A stretch of DNA of 64,000 nucleotides from Rhea pennata (Eukaryota > Chordata > Aves > Rheiformes > Rheidae). Position numbers and translations under genes: made by a program. Under the pieces are notes generated by a model. That model was not told where the DNA came from and did not search any database. It was given only the letters and a program-made list of their open reading frames with translations. Below are positions 34,085 to 56,193 of this stretch, one piece after another; within the stretch, counting starts at the first letter, position 1, and each line of letters begins with the position of its first letter. The DNA is taken from assembly GCF_028389875.1 (NCBI RefSeq), contig NW_026907680.1, positions 1,116,001-1,180,000 of the forward strand. Reading direction: 5' to 3'.

Positions 34085-34376
34085 CTTCCCCCCCCCCCCC
34101 GAAAAAAACCCCACCCCCTTCCCAGGCTCATGCACTCCAGCACCCGCTGCAGCCCAACCCAGGAGGGACCCCCGCACACTGTGCAAATCGTCCCCCAGGT
34201 GCAACACCCCTGCCATGGAAAGCCACCCCCCCCCAGTGCAATGTCCAGGATCCCTCCCTGTGGGTGCAACACCCAAAAGGGACCTTCCTCCCCTCCCCCC
34301 CCATGCAATGCCCCCCTGTGGAAAGTCCCCCAGTGCAAGGCTCAGGACCCCTCCCATTGGGTGCAGCACCCCGAAG
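34085..34376 (-). repeat. Degenerate C-rich tandem repeats upstream of CAX exons
   Basis: Repeating GTGCAACACCC, CCATGGAAAG-like and CAGTGCAATG elements with poly-C runs, in imperfect units of about 60-70 bases. It sits between the first recognised CAX exon and the junction with the Ser-rich exon at about 34,377, so it belongs to the CAX-derived island, probably as intron or 5' flank. Confidence 0.55.
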
Positions 34377-35182
34377 GGACCCAGAGGCAGCGGCAGTGGA
34401 AGCCCCACTGCAAAAGAGAACGGCAGCCCCAGTGTCAGTAGCAAGCAGCGTGGCAGTGGCAGCGGGAGCCCCGGTGGCAGACAGAGCGGCAGCCCCAGTG
34501 TCAATGGCAGTGGCACTGGAAGCCCCACTGTCAGACCAAGCGGCAGCCCCAGTGTCAATGGCAGTGGCACTGGAAGCCCCACTGTAAGACACAGCGGCAG
34601 CCCCAGTGTCAATGGCAGTGGCACTGGAAGCCCCACTGTAAGACACAGCGGCACCCCAGTGTCAATGGCAGGGGCACTGGAAACCCCACTGTCAAACACA
34701 GTGGCAGCCCCAGTTGCAGCCCCAGTGGCACTGGAAGCCCCACTGTCAGACCAAGTGGCAGCCCCAGTGGCAGTGCCGGACACAGCGGCAGCAGCCGTGG
34801 AAGCCCCAGTGGCAGACGCAGCAGCAGATCCACTGGCGGTGGCAGCGTCACTGGGAGCCCCAGTGGCGGGCACAGCGGCAGCCCAAGTGCCAGCGGCAAA
34901 CACAGCGGCAGTGACAGTGGGAGCTGCAATGTTGGACACAGCGGGAAACCCGCTCGTAGCAGCAGTGGCAGCGGAAGCTCCAATTCTGGACTCAACAGCA
35001 GCCCCACTGGCAGTGGCAGCGGCACACGAAGACCCAGTGTCAGACAGAGCATCAACGGCAGTGGGAGCCCCAGGGGCAGCGGCAGTGGCCACAGCAGCAG
35101 CCACAACGGCAGCAGCAGCAGCAGCAGCAGCACTGCTTGTGAGCCACGCGAGCACCCAGGAAGTTCTCTGCAGCTGAATTAA
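34377..35182 (+). pseudogene. Ser-rich last exon, inverted and frameshifted copy
   Basis: Plus-strand copy of the Ser-rich exon. The first part reads SGSGSPTAKENGSPSVSS and contains an expanded local array of SVNGSGTGSPTVR-type units of about 54 bases (34,490-34,660). One base is missing near 34,651 in a CGGCAGCCCC-type unit, which shifts the frame into an Ala-rich reading. The ancestral frame resumes the conserved end ACEPREHPGSSLQLN and TAA at 35,180, but only after the shift. Its 5' end is cut by the CAX island, so it lacks the Arg/Ser start. Confidence 0.65.
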
Positions 35183-36334
35183 ACCAACTGCCCCAAGTCG
35201 GGTGGCTCTTGGCTGGGTGTGTGGTGAGCTCGTCCGTTTGCAGCGTGGGAGCTTTGGGGAGTCCTGAAGAGCAGAGCTGAGGAGTCAGGGCTCAGGGGCT
35301 GCTGCCAGGGCAGCTCTCCGCCGCGGTCGTGCTGTGGCTCTTTGGCTGCAGCTGCAGCTGCGGTGGCTGTGGCCTAGGGGTGTGCTGCGTCTTGTTGGTG
35401 CTGGGGAGAGGCGTGGAGAGGGCCGTGCCATGGCCAACGCATGTCCTGGGTTCAAGGGGCCTGTGGGGAGAGGAGGAAAAAGCTGCTGTACACCTCTGAG
35501 GGGAGGAAGTGCTTGAGCCTGGGCCCCCCTTGCTGGGGCCCAGTGCTGGCTGCGTGGTGGCAGGGAACTGCCAGCTCTTGTGTGTGTCTTGGGTGCCCTT
35601 GAGTGCTGGGCTTTTGTGGGCGTGAGGGGAAGAAGGCGGGTGCCCAGGGCCAGAAGGGGAAGCGGCCACCCCGGAGGCTTGGTGCCAGCAGAGACCATGG
35701 CCACCTGGGCTGTAGCACCCGGGAACTAGTGGAGTTGCAGAGCCTGAGGGCAGGTAGGAAGGAGAGCAGCAGAGCCCAGAGGCTGGCCTTGAGGTGAGCA
35801 GGCTTCCCCTTCTGCAGAGACCTGCTAGGGGGATGCCAGGGGAGGCAGCTCAGAAGGGCAAAGGAGCTCAGGAAAGCTGGCAGGCCTTTAAGCTGCTGAA
35901 GGAGAGCCTCCTCCAAGTGCCACGCTGCTCCACCTTGACACTCCAGCAAGCCCAAGTCAGGGCAAAGCCTGCGGCCCCTCACTAGCAATGGCGATTCTGG
36001 AGGACCAGGCTTCATCGTTCCATCTGGTGCGTGCGCATCTGCAAATGCAGGAGCTTTGCTTGAGAGCCTGCTCAGGGAGACTTTCATCAGCACTACATGA
36101 GCATCGAGTCCCCTTCTCTCTGCAGACTGACAAGCCTCGGTAAGGATCCGCACCTCAGACCAGCTTCTAGCCTCTTTGTCCTCCACGCATTTTCCATTAC
36201 CCCCACAGCAGGAGCTGCGAGAGAAAGCGCCCATCACAGAATCATCGAAGGGTGGAGGTTGGAAGGGGCCTCTGGAGATCATCTCGTCCAACCCCCCCTG
36301 CTCAAGCAGGGTCACCTACAGCACACTGCACAGA
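34377..36334 (-). repeat. Inverted segmental duplication, copy C
   Basis: Reverse complement of 3,125 to about 4,790 (and of 62,552 onward), ending at 36,334 inside the CR1 fragment. It lies directly beside the TMEM209 locus. In the Ser-rich tract it shares variants with the right-hand copy A' rather than with A. Confidence 0.85.
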
Positions 36335-36338
36335 GTGG

Positions 36339-36830
36339 CCAAGCGTTAGACACTGTGTTTATCGATAACTGTGCGGTCTAGGCTTGTAGTTAATCTCCTT
36401 TTTTAGGCTTTCTTACTTTCAGGTTGGTGCTTGGGATCTGAGGCAAAGGCAGGAAGGGTTTTGGAGCAGCTGAGGTTGTCCGCTGGCCCGCGCTCACAGA
36501 GCGGTCTGCTGTAACTCGTTGTGCTCCCTTTCAGCCGCCAGCGGTGCTTTTATTCCTCCCTGCTCCTCGTGGTGAGGTTTGCAGGCAGGAGCAACACGTT
36601 TGGCCAGGCTCTGGCGTGGGGCAGCCGGGGGGTGTGCCCGCACGCGGCCGTAGTGGGAGCCGAGCAGGGGAAGGGTACGGCCGGGTGTGGGCACGGCCGG
36701 TGGCGGCCAAGGCGGGCGGCAGGGCGCGGGGGGCGTCGCGGCCGACGCGCTGGGGCCGCCATGGTGCCTGGGGCCGCTTGCGGCCGGGTCGGGCAGGCGC
36801 CATCGGCCGAGCGTCCGGGGCGGCTGCGCG
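36339..36830. other. Single-copy flank and start of CpG island
   Basis: First sequence outside the duplications. It becomes strongly CpG-rich from about 36,600. No gene was recognised; the open frames here follow from GC content. Confidence 0.4.
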
Positions 36831-36840
36831 AGCGTCTCCC

Positions 36841-36960
36841 TGGCAACGGCGTCCGGCTGGGATCGGCGTTCCCCTGGCAATGGCATCCCCCTGGCAACGG
36901 CATCCGGCTGGGATCGGCGTTCCCCTGGCAATGGCATCCCCCTGGCAACGGCGTCCCCGC
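36841..36960 (+). repeat. 51-bp tandem repeat with GGCAAC half-sites
   Basis: Units start at 36,841, 36,892 and 36,943 (partial). Each has TGGCAACGGC(G/A)TCCGGCTGG followed by GATCGGCGTTCCCCTGGCAA. GGCAAC resembles an RFX (X-box) half-site. It lies just upstream of the CRE and CCAAT box of promoter copy 1. Confidence 0.8.
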
Positions 36961-37646
36961 CCCCGCAGAACTGCCTACGGTGACGTCACGGGTCCGCGCG
37001 ACCAATCGTTGGAGGTGGCTGCGGTGAGGGCGGCTGCGGTGAGGGCGGCAGGCGGAGCCTGGGCCTGGGGCGGGGCCTGGGCGCCCTCGGGGGCGGAGCG
37101 GAGCGGAGCGGCGGTGTCGCCGCCCTCCCGGGGCGCCTGCTGGTTGCGGGGCCGAGTCTGCTTGTGGTCGGCGGGGTTTGGCTGCGGGGGAGCCGGGGCG
37201 TGCGCGCTCAGGGCCTGTCAGCGAGGCCTGGGAGCGCGGCGGGCCGCTGGCAGGTGACAAGTGTCCGTGCGTGTCGTGGTGTGTGCCAGAGTGGGGGGGG
37301 TGTGGGGAAGGGTCTAGGGTGGTGGAGGTGGGAGAGGGCTGTGCGTGTGAAATCCTGTCATTTCAGTCAAACCGCGTGTTCTCTGAGGTAACTCTTGTAT
37401 GTTTGTGTTCAGCGACGAAGTAGCTGAGAGGTTTTGAAGCCTGTGGCCGGGGGAGGCGTGGCAGTTTCCTGCGCTGATGGGAGGAGCAGGGAAAGTGGCC
37501 AGTGTTACTGCTGTTGTGTGCGGCATTTTGTGGCGTAAAGGCGGGGTGGTGTGCGGAGGGTCTGGAGACGGACACGGGCGGGGGTTTTCAGTAGGAAAGC
37601 GGCCGGGCTGTGCACGGGCGAACGTTGTTTTTCAAAAGCGGAGTCG
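36943..37646 (+). promoter_or_regulatory. TMEM209 promoter region, copy 1
   Basis: CpG island with a consensus CRE (TGACGTCA, 36,981-36,988) and a CCAAT box (37,002-37,006) 13 bases on. GC-rich sequence follows, with a likely noncoding-exon donor CTGGCAG|GTGACAAG at 37,254. The whole arrangement is repeated about 760 bases downstream. Position and composition suit a broadly expressed gene without a TATA box. It could also act in the other direction. Confidence 0.6.
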
Positions 37647-37691
37647 TCTCCCCCGCCCCCCTCCCCCCCCCCGCCGTTAACGGCATCTCCC

Positions 37692-38215
37692 CGGCAACGG
37701 CGTTCCCCCCCGCCCCGCCTCCCCCCGCAGAACTGATTCCGGTGACGTCACGTCCGCGCGACCAATCGTTGGAGGCGGCTGCGGTGGGGGCGGCGGGCGG
37801 GGCCTGGGCCTGGGCCTGGGCCGCGGCGCCCTCGGGGGCGGAGCGGAGCGGAGCGGCGGTGTCGCTGCCGACTCAGGGCCTGGCAGCGAGGCCTGGGAGT
37901 GCGGCGGGCTGCCGGCGGGTGACAAGCGCGCCCGCGTGTGTGTGTGTGTGTGTGTGGCATGGTGTGTGCTAGAGTGATGAGAGGAGTAGAATATGCAGGA
38001 AGCGTTATTTCTGTTACATAGGGCATTTTGTGGTGTAAAGGGGGGAGGGTGTGGGGAGGGTACAGAGCTGTCCTGAGCTGACAGAAGGAGATAGGTGGGT
38101 GTTTTCAGTAGGAAAACTGCCAGGTTGTGCAAGATGTTTTCTTGGTCTGTTTTCCTTGCTTGGAGAAGGCAGTGTTGCCTCAGCATTCCGAAAAATGCTA
38201 TTTCTCAAAAACGCT
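37692..38215 (+). promoter_or_regulatory. TMEM209 promoter region, copy 2
   Basis: Second copy with the CRE at 37,743-37,750 and CCAAT at 37,762-37,766, identical in spacing except for two bases. The exon donor equivalent at 37,919 reads GGCGG|GTGACAAG and so lacks the AG before GT found in copy 1. A (GT)n run at about 37,937-37,957 follows. Its later part lines up with 37,500-37,646 (CATTTTGTGG, TTTTCAGTAGGAAA). It is the copy nearer to the first coding exon. Confidence 0.6.
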
Positions 38216-38483
38216 GTTGGAATCTGGCTCTCTTTTCTGTCCTCTGTACCTCAGTGGAGAAAATGGAAACTGTTTCACTGTGAAGAGGTGACAGTGCTTA
38301 TGCAGTTTATAAGAGGAATATTGTTTTGGGTTTTTTGTTTTTGTTTTTTGTTTTTTGTTTTTAAACCACTGAAGCTCATTCTTAACACTACACACGATTT
38401 GGTACCTCAATGTGAAGTCCTTTTATGTAATTTCTTTTTGCTTTTTTACTTTTTTAAAGGTCTTGTACAGAGTGAGAATCTAA

Positions 38484-50555
<12,072 letters not shown>

Positions 50556-51957
50556 CATCTCTAGCAGGACTGCAGCTCAGAAGAACGATCCTGCTTCTCC
50601 GACAAGACGAACTGAGCAGCATCGTTTCACTTGTTGCCTTGAATATGGACTATGAAATGGGATAATTTAAACTCTGCTTTATGGACAGAGGGGAAATGTT
50701 TGTAATTTCTGTACAGTTTTGGGGAGGATACTCTGTAAAACGTTGTATTGTTTTTTACTGATGAAATGTATCTAAACAGGAACTCCAGGCAGGTCTTTTC
50801 TATTTGGCTCCTCACCTTAACAAATCGTATTTAAACCCCCCTTGCTATTTCTGTTGCATTTACTCTTCAAGCACTCTAAAGAGCTTAACTGCCCGCAGGG
50901 CTCAGCAATGAACCCGCGCTTGCCGCGTTTGAGGGTGGAATGCAGCAGCGCAGCTGGGACGTGTCTCCCGCAGTTGTACCCAGCCGCTCGCTGGCGAGCA
51001 GTCCCTTGAAAAGACAGTTACTGCAACGCGGCCAACTGCCGGATTCACAAGATCCAAGAGATTCCAGACGGGCATAACAGGCGCCAAGTTAGCGCTTACA
51101 CTGATTTTTGGTTAATTTAATTACATGCGATCTGAAAGGACGTTGTCTTTTATCCCTGCTCATTGGAATAATTGGATTTTGTGACCTCTCTGGATGCTTC
51201 AGGTGTCTCCACCGCAGATATAAGGGAAAGAGAAAAATTTTTGACTTGCTGGTTTCAGTAGGTATTTTTAAAATAGATTTAAAACAAAACAAAATAACCA
51301 TACCATTCAAATGTGACCATCTTACGAGACAGAAGATGTTGTGGGTGATTGAGTACGACTAGAACGTTACCCTGCCTTTGCTTTTTAATTTTTTAAAAAT
51401 TCTTTTATTTCTCACATTAGCTTTTCTGCTAGCAGCTCCTTACTTTTAGGGCCTTGCAGACTGGCCTGTGGCTTCAGCATCCCTGCATGAAACCAGAGTG
51501 GATACACCTGCGTGGGCTCATCCCAGGAACTTCGGGGAACATCCCGAAGTTCCTGCTGCCTCACCAGAGCGTGCCCAGAAATGGCTTTTTTCTCTTTTTT
51601 TCTCCTGGGGGCGAGCGGCCGCCGCCTGGCCAGAGCCTCTGGCTTCTCCGGAACGAGTCAAGCTCTGGGGCCGCCGGCCAAGCTGCGGTTCCCGTTGCAG
51701 TGACGGTCTCAAAGCTCGGGCAGCAGTGGAACGTCCCCGCTGCGGAACAACGCCTGCGCGAGCGTCTCACCACGCCTGCACGTGCCGCCGTTCCCCTTCT
51801 GCGGAATTGGCTTTTGGGGGAAAACACTTGCCTTTGTTTCAAAGAGCAGGCCCTGCTTTTAAAGGGGGGGAAGCCATTGCAAATTCAGGCAAATCGAAAA
51901 GGGGGTTAGAAGTTGATGTGGTTTATTTTTTTAAACAGAGGGGTAAAACTGCGATAC
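50556..51957. other. TMEM209 3' UTR and flank
   Basis: No AATAAA is seen in the first 300 bases after the stop, so the transcript end is not fixed. Two CpG-richer patches occur at about 50,915-51,030 and 51,600-51,790. A perfect 12-bp inverted repeat lies at 51,525-51,554. Open frames of 93-179 codons overlap in the second patch but show no domain. Confidence 0.5.
51525..51554. other. Perfect inverted repeat
   Basis: Arms AGGAACTTCGGG (51,525-51,536) and CCCGAAGTTCCT (51,543-51,554) with a 6-base loop. A T-rich stretch follows on the plus strand about 35 bases on. It is not followed by anything that would make it a known RNA element. Confidence 0.85.
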
Positions 51958-52511
51958 TGTTGTCCCAAAATCTGGGTTCTGTTACCCGATGTGCAAGCAA
52001 CCAATAGACACACAGGGTCGAGGTATTTGTTTATTTCATTTCTGCGCAGAGATGGGGGCTAGGTGGTAAATCCACAAAGCTAGCACACCTCCTCCCCGTC
52101 CCATTCTTGATTTACACACGCTTTCCAGGGAGTATTTTATACAAATCTTTCTATTGGTTACAGTTTCGTTAACTCAGGTAATTGCTCTGCGCTTGTGCTT
52201 TCACATTCTTGTTAATTAGCATAGGAAGCGAAGAAGAGGCGGTAATATCATTATCATGTCATTTCCATCTCATTATTCATTTAGGGGTGTGAAATTTAGT
52301 ATGTTAATAAGCCTTAATGAACCTAAGGTCACTTCTGGGATATTCTGCTGTTTTTGTCTTACCTACCCCTCGCAATCTTCACAGCGCTGTGGTTTCATGA
52401 AGGTTATTTAGCTGTAGCTGGTTATCCTTTGCAGTACTGTTTTTCTCTCTCCCTTGTCCTTGAGTCCTGTTAACTATTTGCAAGGTTTTTTCTCACAGTA
52501 TTTCTCTAGCA
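51958..52511 (-). repeat. 3' LTR of the provirus
   Basis: In element orientation it starts TGCTAGAGAAATAC and ends GATTTTGGGACAACA. It keeps an AATAAA poly(A) signal (plus-strand TTTATT at 52,030-52,035) but its TATA-like box has decayed (near 52,110-52,125). Confidence 0.92.
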
Positions 52512-52525
52512 ATTCCCCCCTCTGA
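52512..52525 (-). other. Polypurine tract
   Basis: TCAGAGGGGGGAAT in element orientation, directly before the 3' LTR, the usual place for plus-strand priming. Confidence 0.85.
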
Positions 52526-52960
52526 GACTTGTTAATATCACTTATCTAGCAAGTCTCATTTAAACAACTTCAATTATTCTTACATGGATGTTAAGTTAAT
52601 TCTAAGTATTTCCCATGGCATGGGTAATCCAGGAGATTTGGGGAATAGAGAAGCAAATAGTAATATCTGAGTCACTTTTTCTGAAGGCCCGTATAAGCTA
52701 CAAAATCAGGTTAGCTGTACCAATGAGCGTGCATAACAAAGTTAACAATGTCCTCATTTTCCATCTTAACTCTATAGCAAACAAATTAAATTAAACAAAT
52801 CAATATTCTTGTAAATCAGCTCTATCTATAATTAACAATACTATCAGAATGCAAAATAACACCTAGTAACACTTAAGAGCACTCTATTTCCATATAAAAG
52901 AGTTCAATTTTCCAAGTGCAGTTCATCACTTTTGTAACTTCTGTATTCTTCTCTTGGGAG

Positions 52961-53990
52961 CTATCTTGTGGGTGTGGCAGTCCACGAGTCATTCAAAGGT
53001 GCCTTCTGTATTCGGGAATAGTGGGTCCAGGAACTTATTCCCTCCACCTTTACTGCAGTAGGAGTTGTCAGAAGCACCAGGTAAGGTCCTTTCCACTTTT
53101 CTCTTAGTGGTTCTTCTTTCCATGTCCGAATATAAGCTAGATGCCCAGGCTTGAAGTCATGCACAGGGGAGTCCAATGGAAGGGGGGTACGTTGATTAAG
53201 GTACCTATGTAAAGATGTTAGTACCCGAGACAAAGACAATAAATACTCTCTCAACATTTCTTCCCCTCTTACATGCATTTGATCACTTCGTCCCCCTATT
53301 TCATTAATTGGGTAAGGTTTCCCGTAAAGTGTTTCAAAAGGGCTTACTCCCTCTTTTATTCTCAGGGTTATTCTTATTCTCATCAAGGCCATTGGTAATA
53401 CATCTACCCATTTAAGATGGGTTTCCTGACACAGTCTTGAAATATGTCTTTTAAGTGTTTGGTTCATTCTTTCTACCTTACCGCTAGACTGGAGTCTGCA
53501 TGGAGTGTGTAATTCCCATTTCATCTGTAAAAATCTGGATGTTCCTTGAACCACCTCTGAAATAAAATGAGGTCCATTATCTGAGGATATACCTTCAGGA
53601 ATCACAAATCGAGGAACTATCTCTTTTAGTAAAATCTTAATTACCTCTTTTGCATGATTGGTGGAGCATGGGAAGGCTTCTGGCCAACCAGAAAATGTAT
53701 CTACCAAAACAAGTAAATATTTAAACCGACCACATTTAGGCAATTCAGAGAAATCGATCTGCCAGTGTTCCCCTGGGGTTAATCCTCTTCTGAGATCTCC
53801 CATAGGTGGTTTCTTCTGAATTTTGGGATTAGTTGCACAACAGGTGGGGCATCTCCTTACAATAAGGTCAGCATTTGATAGCATCTTTGATCCCACAGCG
53901 TATCTTTTTTACGCTGCTTATCATAGCATCTGCTCCCATGTGAGTTTCTTCATGCAGTCTCTTGAGGAGCACTTCCATCATTTTGGCTGT
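52961..53990 (-). pseudogene. Provirus pol: integrase
   Basis: The open part (52,961-53,896) has the CPTC half of the zinc-binding domain, the first catalytic Asp in WQIDFSELP, the second in SSDNGPHF and the Glu in SGKVERMNQTLK. The C-terminal domain ends with a WTHYSR segment. The His half of the zinc site (LHEETH) lies upstream at about 53,945-53,962 in another frame, so the N-terminus is split by a frameshift. Its length matches gammaretroviral integrases. Confidence 0.9.
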
Positions 53991-54053
53991 AGTTAAAACT
54001 TGTCCATTTGGGGTGACTCACCACCCTTTAGCATTTTTTGTACATTCTAGCCT

Positions 54054-54557
54054 TTATGCCAACTGATTGTCTGAATATTCAGGAGGTCTCACCTGTATTT
54101 TTCTACTGGGTAATAAAGCCCCAATCACCTGTCCTGCTAGTGCTGCCTTTTTGGCTGCCATATCTGCTCTCCTGTTTCCTTGTGCCACTTCACTATTTCC
54201 CTTCTGGTGGGCTTTGCAATGCATTATAGCTACTTCTTTGGGTTCCACTGTTGCTTTGAACAATCTTAATATCTCTTGTCCATACTTGATATTACTTCCT
54301 CGAGAATTTAAGAGCCCTCATTCTTTCCAAATCGCTCCATGAGCGTGAACTACCCCAAAAGCATACTTTGAGTCAGTATCTATATTTACTCTTTGGCTCT
54401 TTCCGATTTCAAGGGCTCGTATAAGGGCAATGATTTCAGCCTCTTGTGCTGAGGTGTTTTGTGGCAATGGTTTAGCTTCTACTTCTTTCCATTGAGTCAC
54501 TACTGCATATCCAGCCTTTCTCTCTCCATTCTGTACAAAGCTGCTACCCAGAGTCAA
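54054..54557 (-). pseudogene. Provirus pol: RNase H region
   Basis: Recognisable by GSSFVQNG, AGYAVVTQW, the NTSAQEAEIIAL helix and the catalytic DTDSKYAF. The usual first Asp before GSS is not present (TLGSS), and a stop lies at about 54,315. The frame differs from that of the reverse transcriptase, which ends at 54,544. It is inactive by several criteria. Confidence 0.85.
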
Positions 54558-56001
54558 TGTGCGGGCCTCTTGTATTAATAAAGACGGTGGCTGCTATAGC
54601 CCGGAGGCAGGCCGGCCATCCTTTACTTACTTTGTCTAATTGTTTAGAAAGATATGCCACCGGTCTTTTCCGGCTCCCAAGCATTTGGGTCATTACTCCC
54701 GAGGCCACCTGCTGCCGCTCATGCACATACAATTGAAAGGGTTTAGCCATATCTGGGAGTCCCAGTGCTGGAGCTTCCGTCAATTTCTTTTTTATTTCAT
54801 CGAAACTAGCACGGCATTCTGGGGTCCGCTCTAACCATTCTCCCGGACCCTTTAGGGCTGCGTATAAAGGTTTAGTTATCAGCCCAAAATTAGAGATCCA
54901 TATACGGCAAAATCCTGCCATTCCCAAGAATCCTCTCAGCTGTCTTTTTGTGCGGGGTCCTGCAATTCGGCATATAGCCTCTTTTCTTTCCGCTCCTAGT
55001 GCACGTTCTCCTTTTGATATTTTAAATCCAAGATATTGGACTTCCTTCTTCGCAATCTGAGCCTTTTTCTTTGAAACACGATACCCGGCAAGTCCCAAAC
55101 AATTGAACAGACTCACTGTCGCCTCTAAACATATTTGCTCTGAATCCACTCCACTCAAAATATCATCCACATACTGTAAAAGAGTGACATTTTTGTTACC
55201 TTCCTGCCATTGGGCTAGTTCTTTGGCCAAGATCTCACCAAACAGGATAGGGCTGTCCTTGAATCCTTGAGGAAGGACCGTCCAGCATAACTGCTCCATC
55301 CTCCTCGTAGTGGGACTTTCCCATTCAAAGGCGAAAATTGTCTGGCTTTGTTCCTCTATAGGAATACAGAAAAAAGCATCTTTTAAATCTAGCACTGTAA
55401 AACAACTGTTAGTCTCAGGCACCGAGGCTAAAAGAGTATATGGGTTTGGCACGCTTGGATGGATATCTTTTGTTATTTGGTTCACTGCCCTCAGGTCCTG
55501 GACCAGTCGATATTCTTGGGAGCACGGTTTCCTTACCGGCAGGATTGGTGTATTGAATTCAGACTGACACTCTCTAAGCAAGCCATATTGCAAGAAGGCA
55601 TTAATTAGGGGTTCCAATCCTCTACGTGCTTCTAGCTTGATAGGGTACTGATGCACCCTAACTGGCTTCGCTCCTGGTTGCAGCTCTATTTTGACCGGAG
55701 TCGCGTTTTTTGCTTTGCCTGGCTTTGTTGAGGCCCAAACCAAGGGAATCACCGCATCCAATACACTTGAAGGGATACTTGCACTGTTATCGTCTGGAGC
55801 CGATCCCATCAAAAGGCAGATTTGTGCTCTCCATGCCAATTCTGGAGGGCTGTGGAGCTGCACGGAACTCTCAGAAAAGGTCACCTGCGCATTCAGTTTG
55901 CATAGTAAATCCCGTCCTAATAAAGGGAGGGGACATTCTGGCATAGAGAGAAATTCATGAGTCAATTTAGTACCTCTAATCGTGCACTCCATTGGTTGCA
56001 A
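54544..56001 (-). pseudogene. Provirus pol: reverse transcriptase
   Basis: A long open stretch of 485 codons with the fingers and palm motifs in order: the LPVRKP segment, LVQDLRAVN, LDLKDAFFCIP with the first catalytic Asp, the LPQGFKDSP motif, and YVDDIL near 55,165 with the other two. The YVDD form is usual in gamma-like viruses. It is open through the connection domain (VAYLSKQLDKVSKGWP). The protease lies upstream in a shifted frame, so no complete pol is encoded. Confidence 0.93.
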
Positions 56002-56019
56002 AAAATGGCCTCAAAGCTT

Positions 56020-56193
56020 TCCTTCCCATAGCCCCAACAATGGTGGTAGCAGTCTTACTTAAGGGTCCTTTACAACTAGTTATCATGAATGAGTGGCTCC
56101 ACTATCTAATAAAAAATCTATAGTTTCATTCCCCAGCTTTACTGGAACCAGGGGATCAGCTGAGGAAATTCTGATTTTCTCCCCCGGTCCCCT
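56020..56193 (-). pseudogene. Provirus protease, frameshifted
   Basis: Follows the gag stop (TGA, 56,191-56,193) in the same frame, which suggests the gammaretroviral readthrough layout. The active-site motif FLLDSGATHS is present. The frame is then lost at TGATAA near 56,088-56,093, and the continuation is in another frame until it rejoins at about 56,001. Confidence 0.8.

Noticed and set aside
32549..34441. 630-codon plus-strand frame, and the 389-codon frame at 30,624-31,793
   Set aside because: Antisense shadows of the GC-rich CAX exons and of the C-rich repeats; the minus strand has splice sites and a known family.
36544..37257. Overlapping 230-codon frames on both strands of the CpG island
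   Set aside because: High GC removes stop codons; no splice continuity or recognisable domain.
51454..52007. Overlapping frames of 93-179 codons downstream of TMEM209
   Set aside because: They overlap in different frames within a GC-rich patch, one runs into the LTR, and none has a domain.
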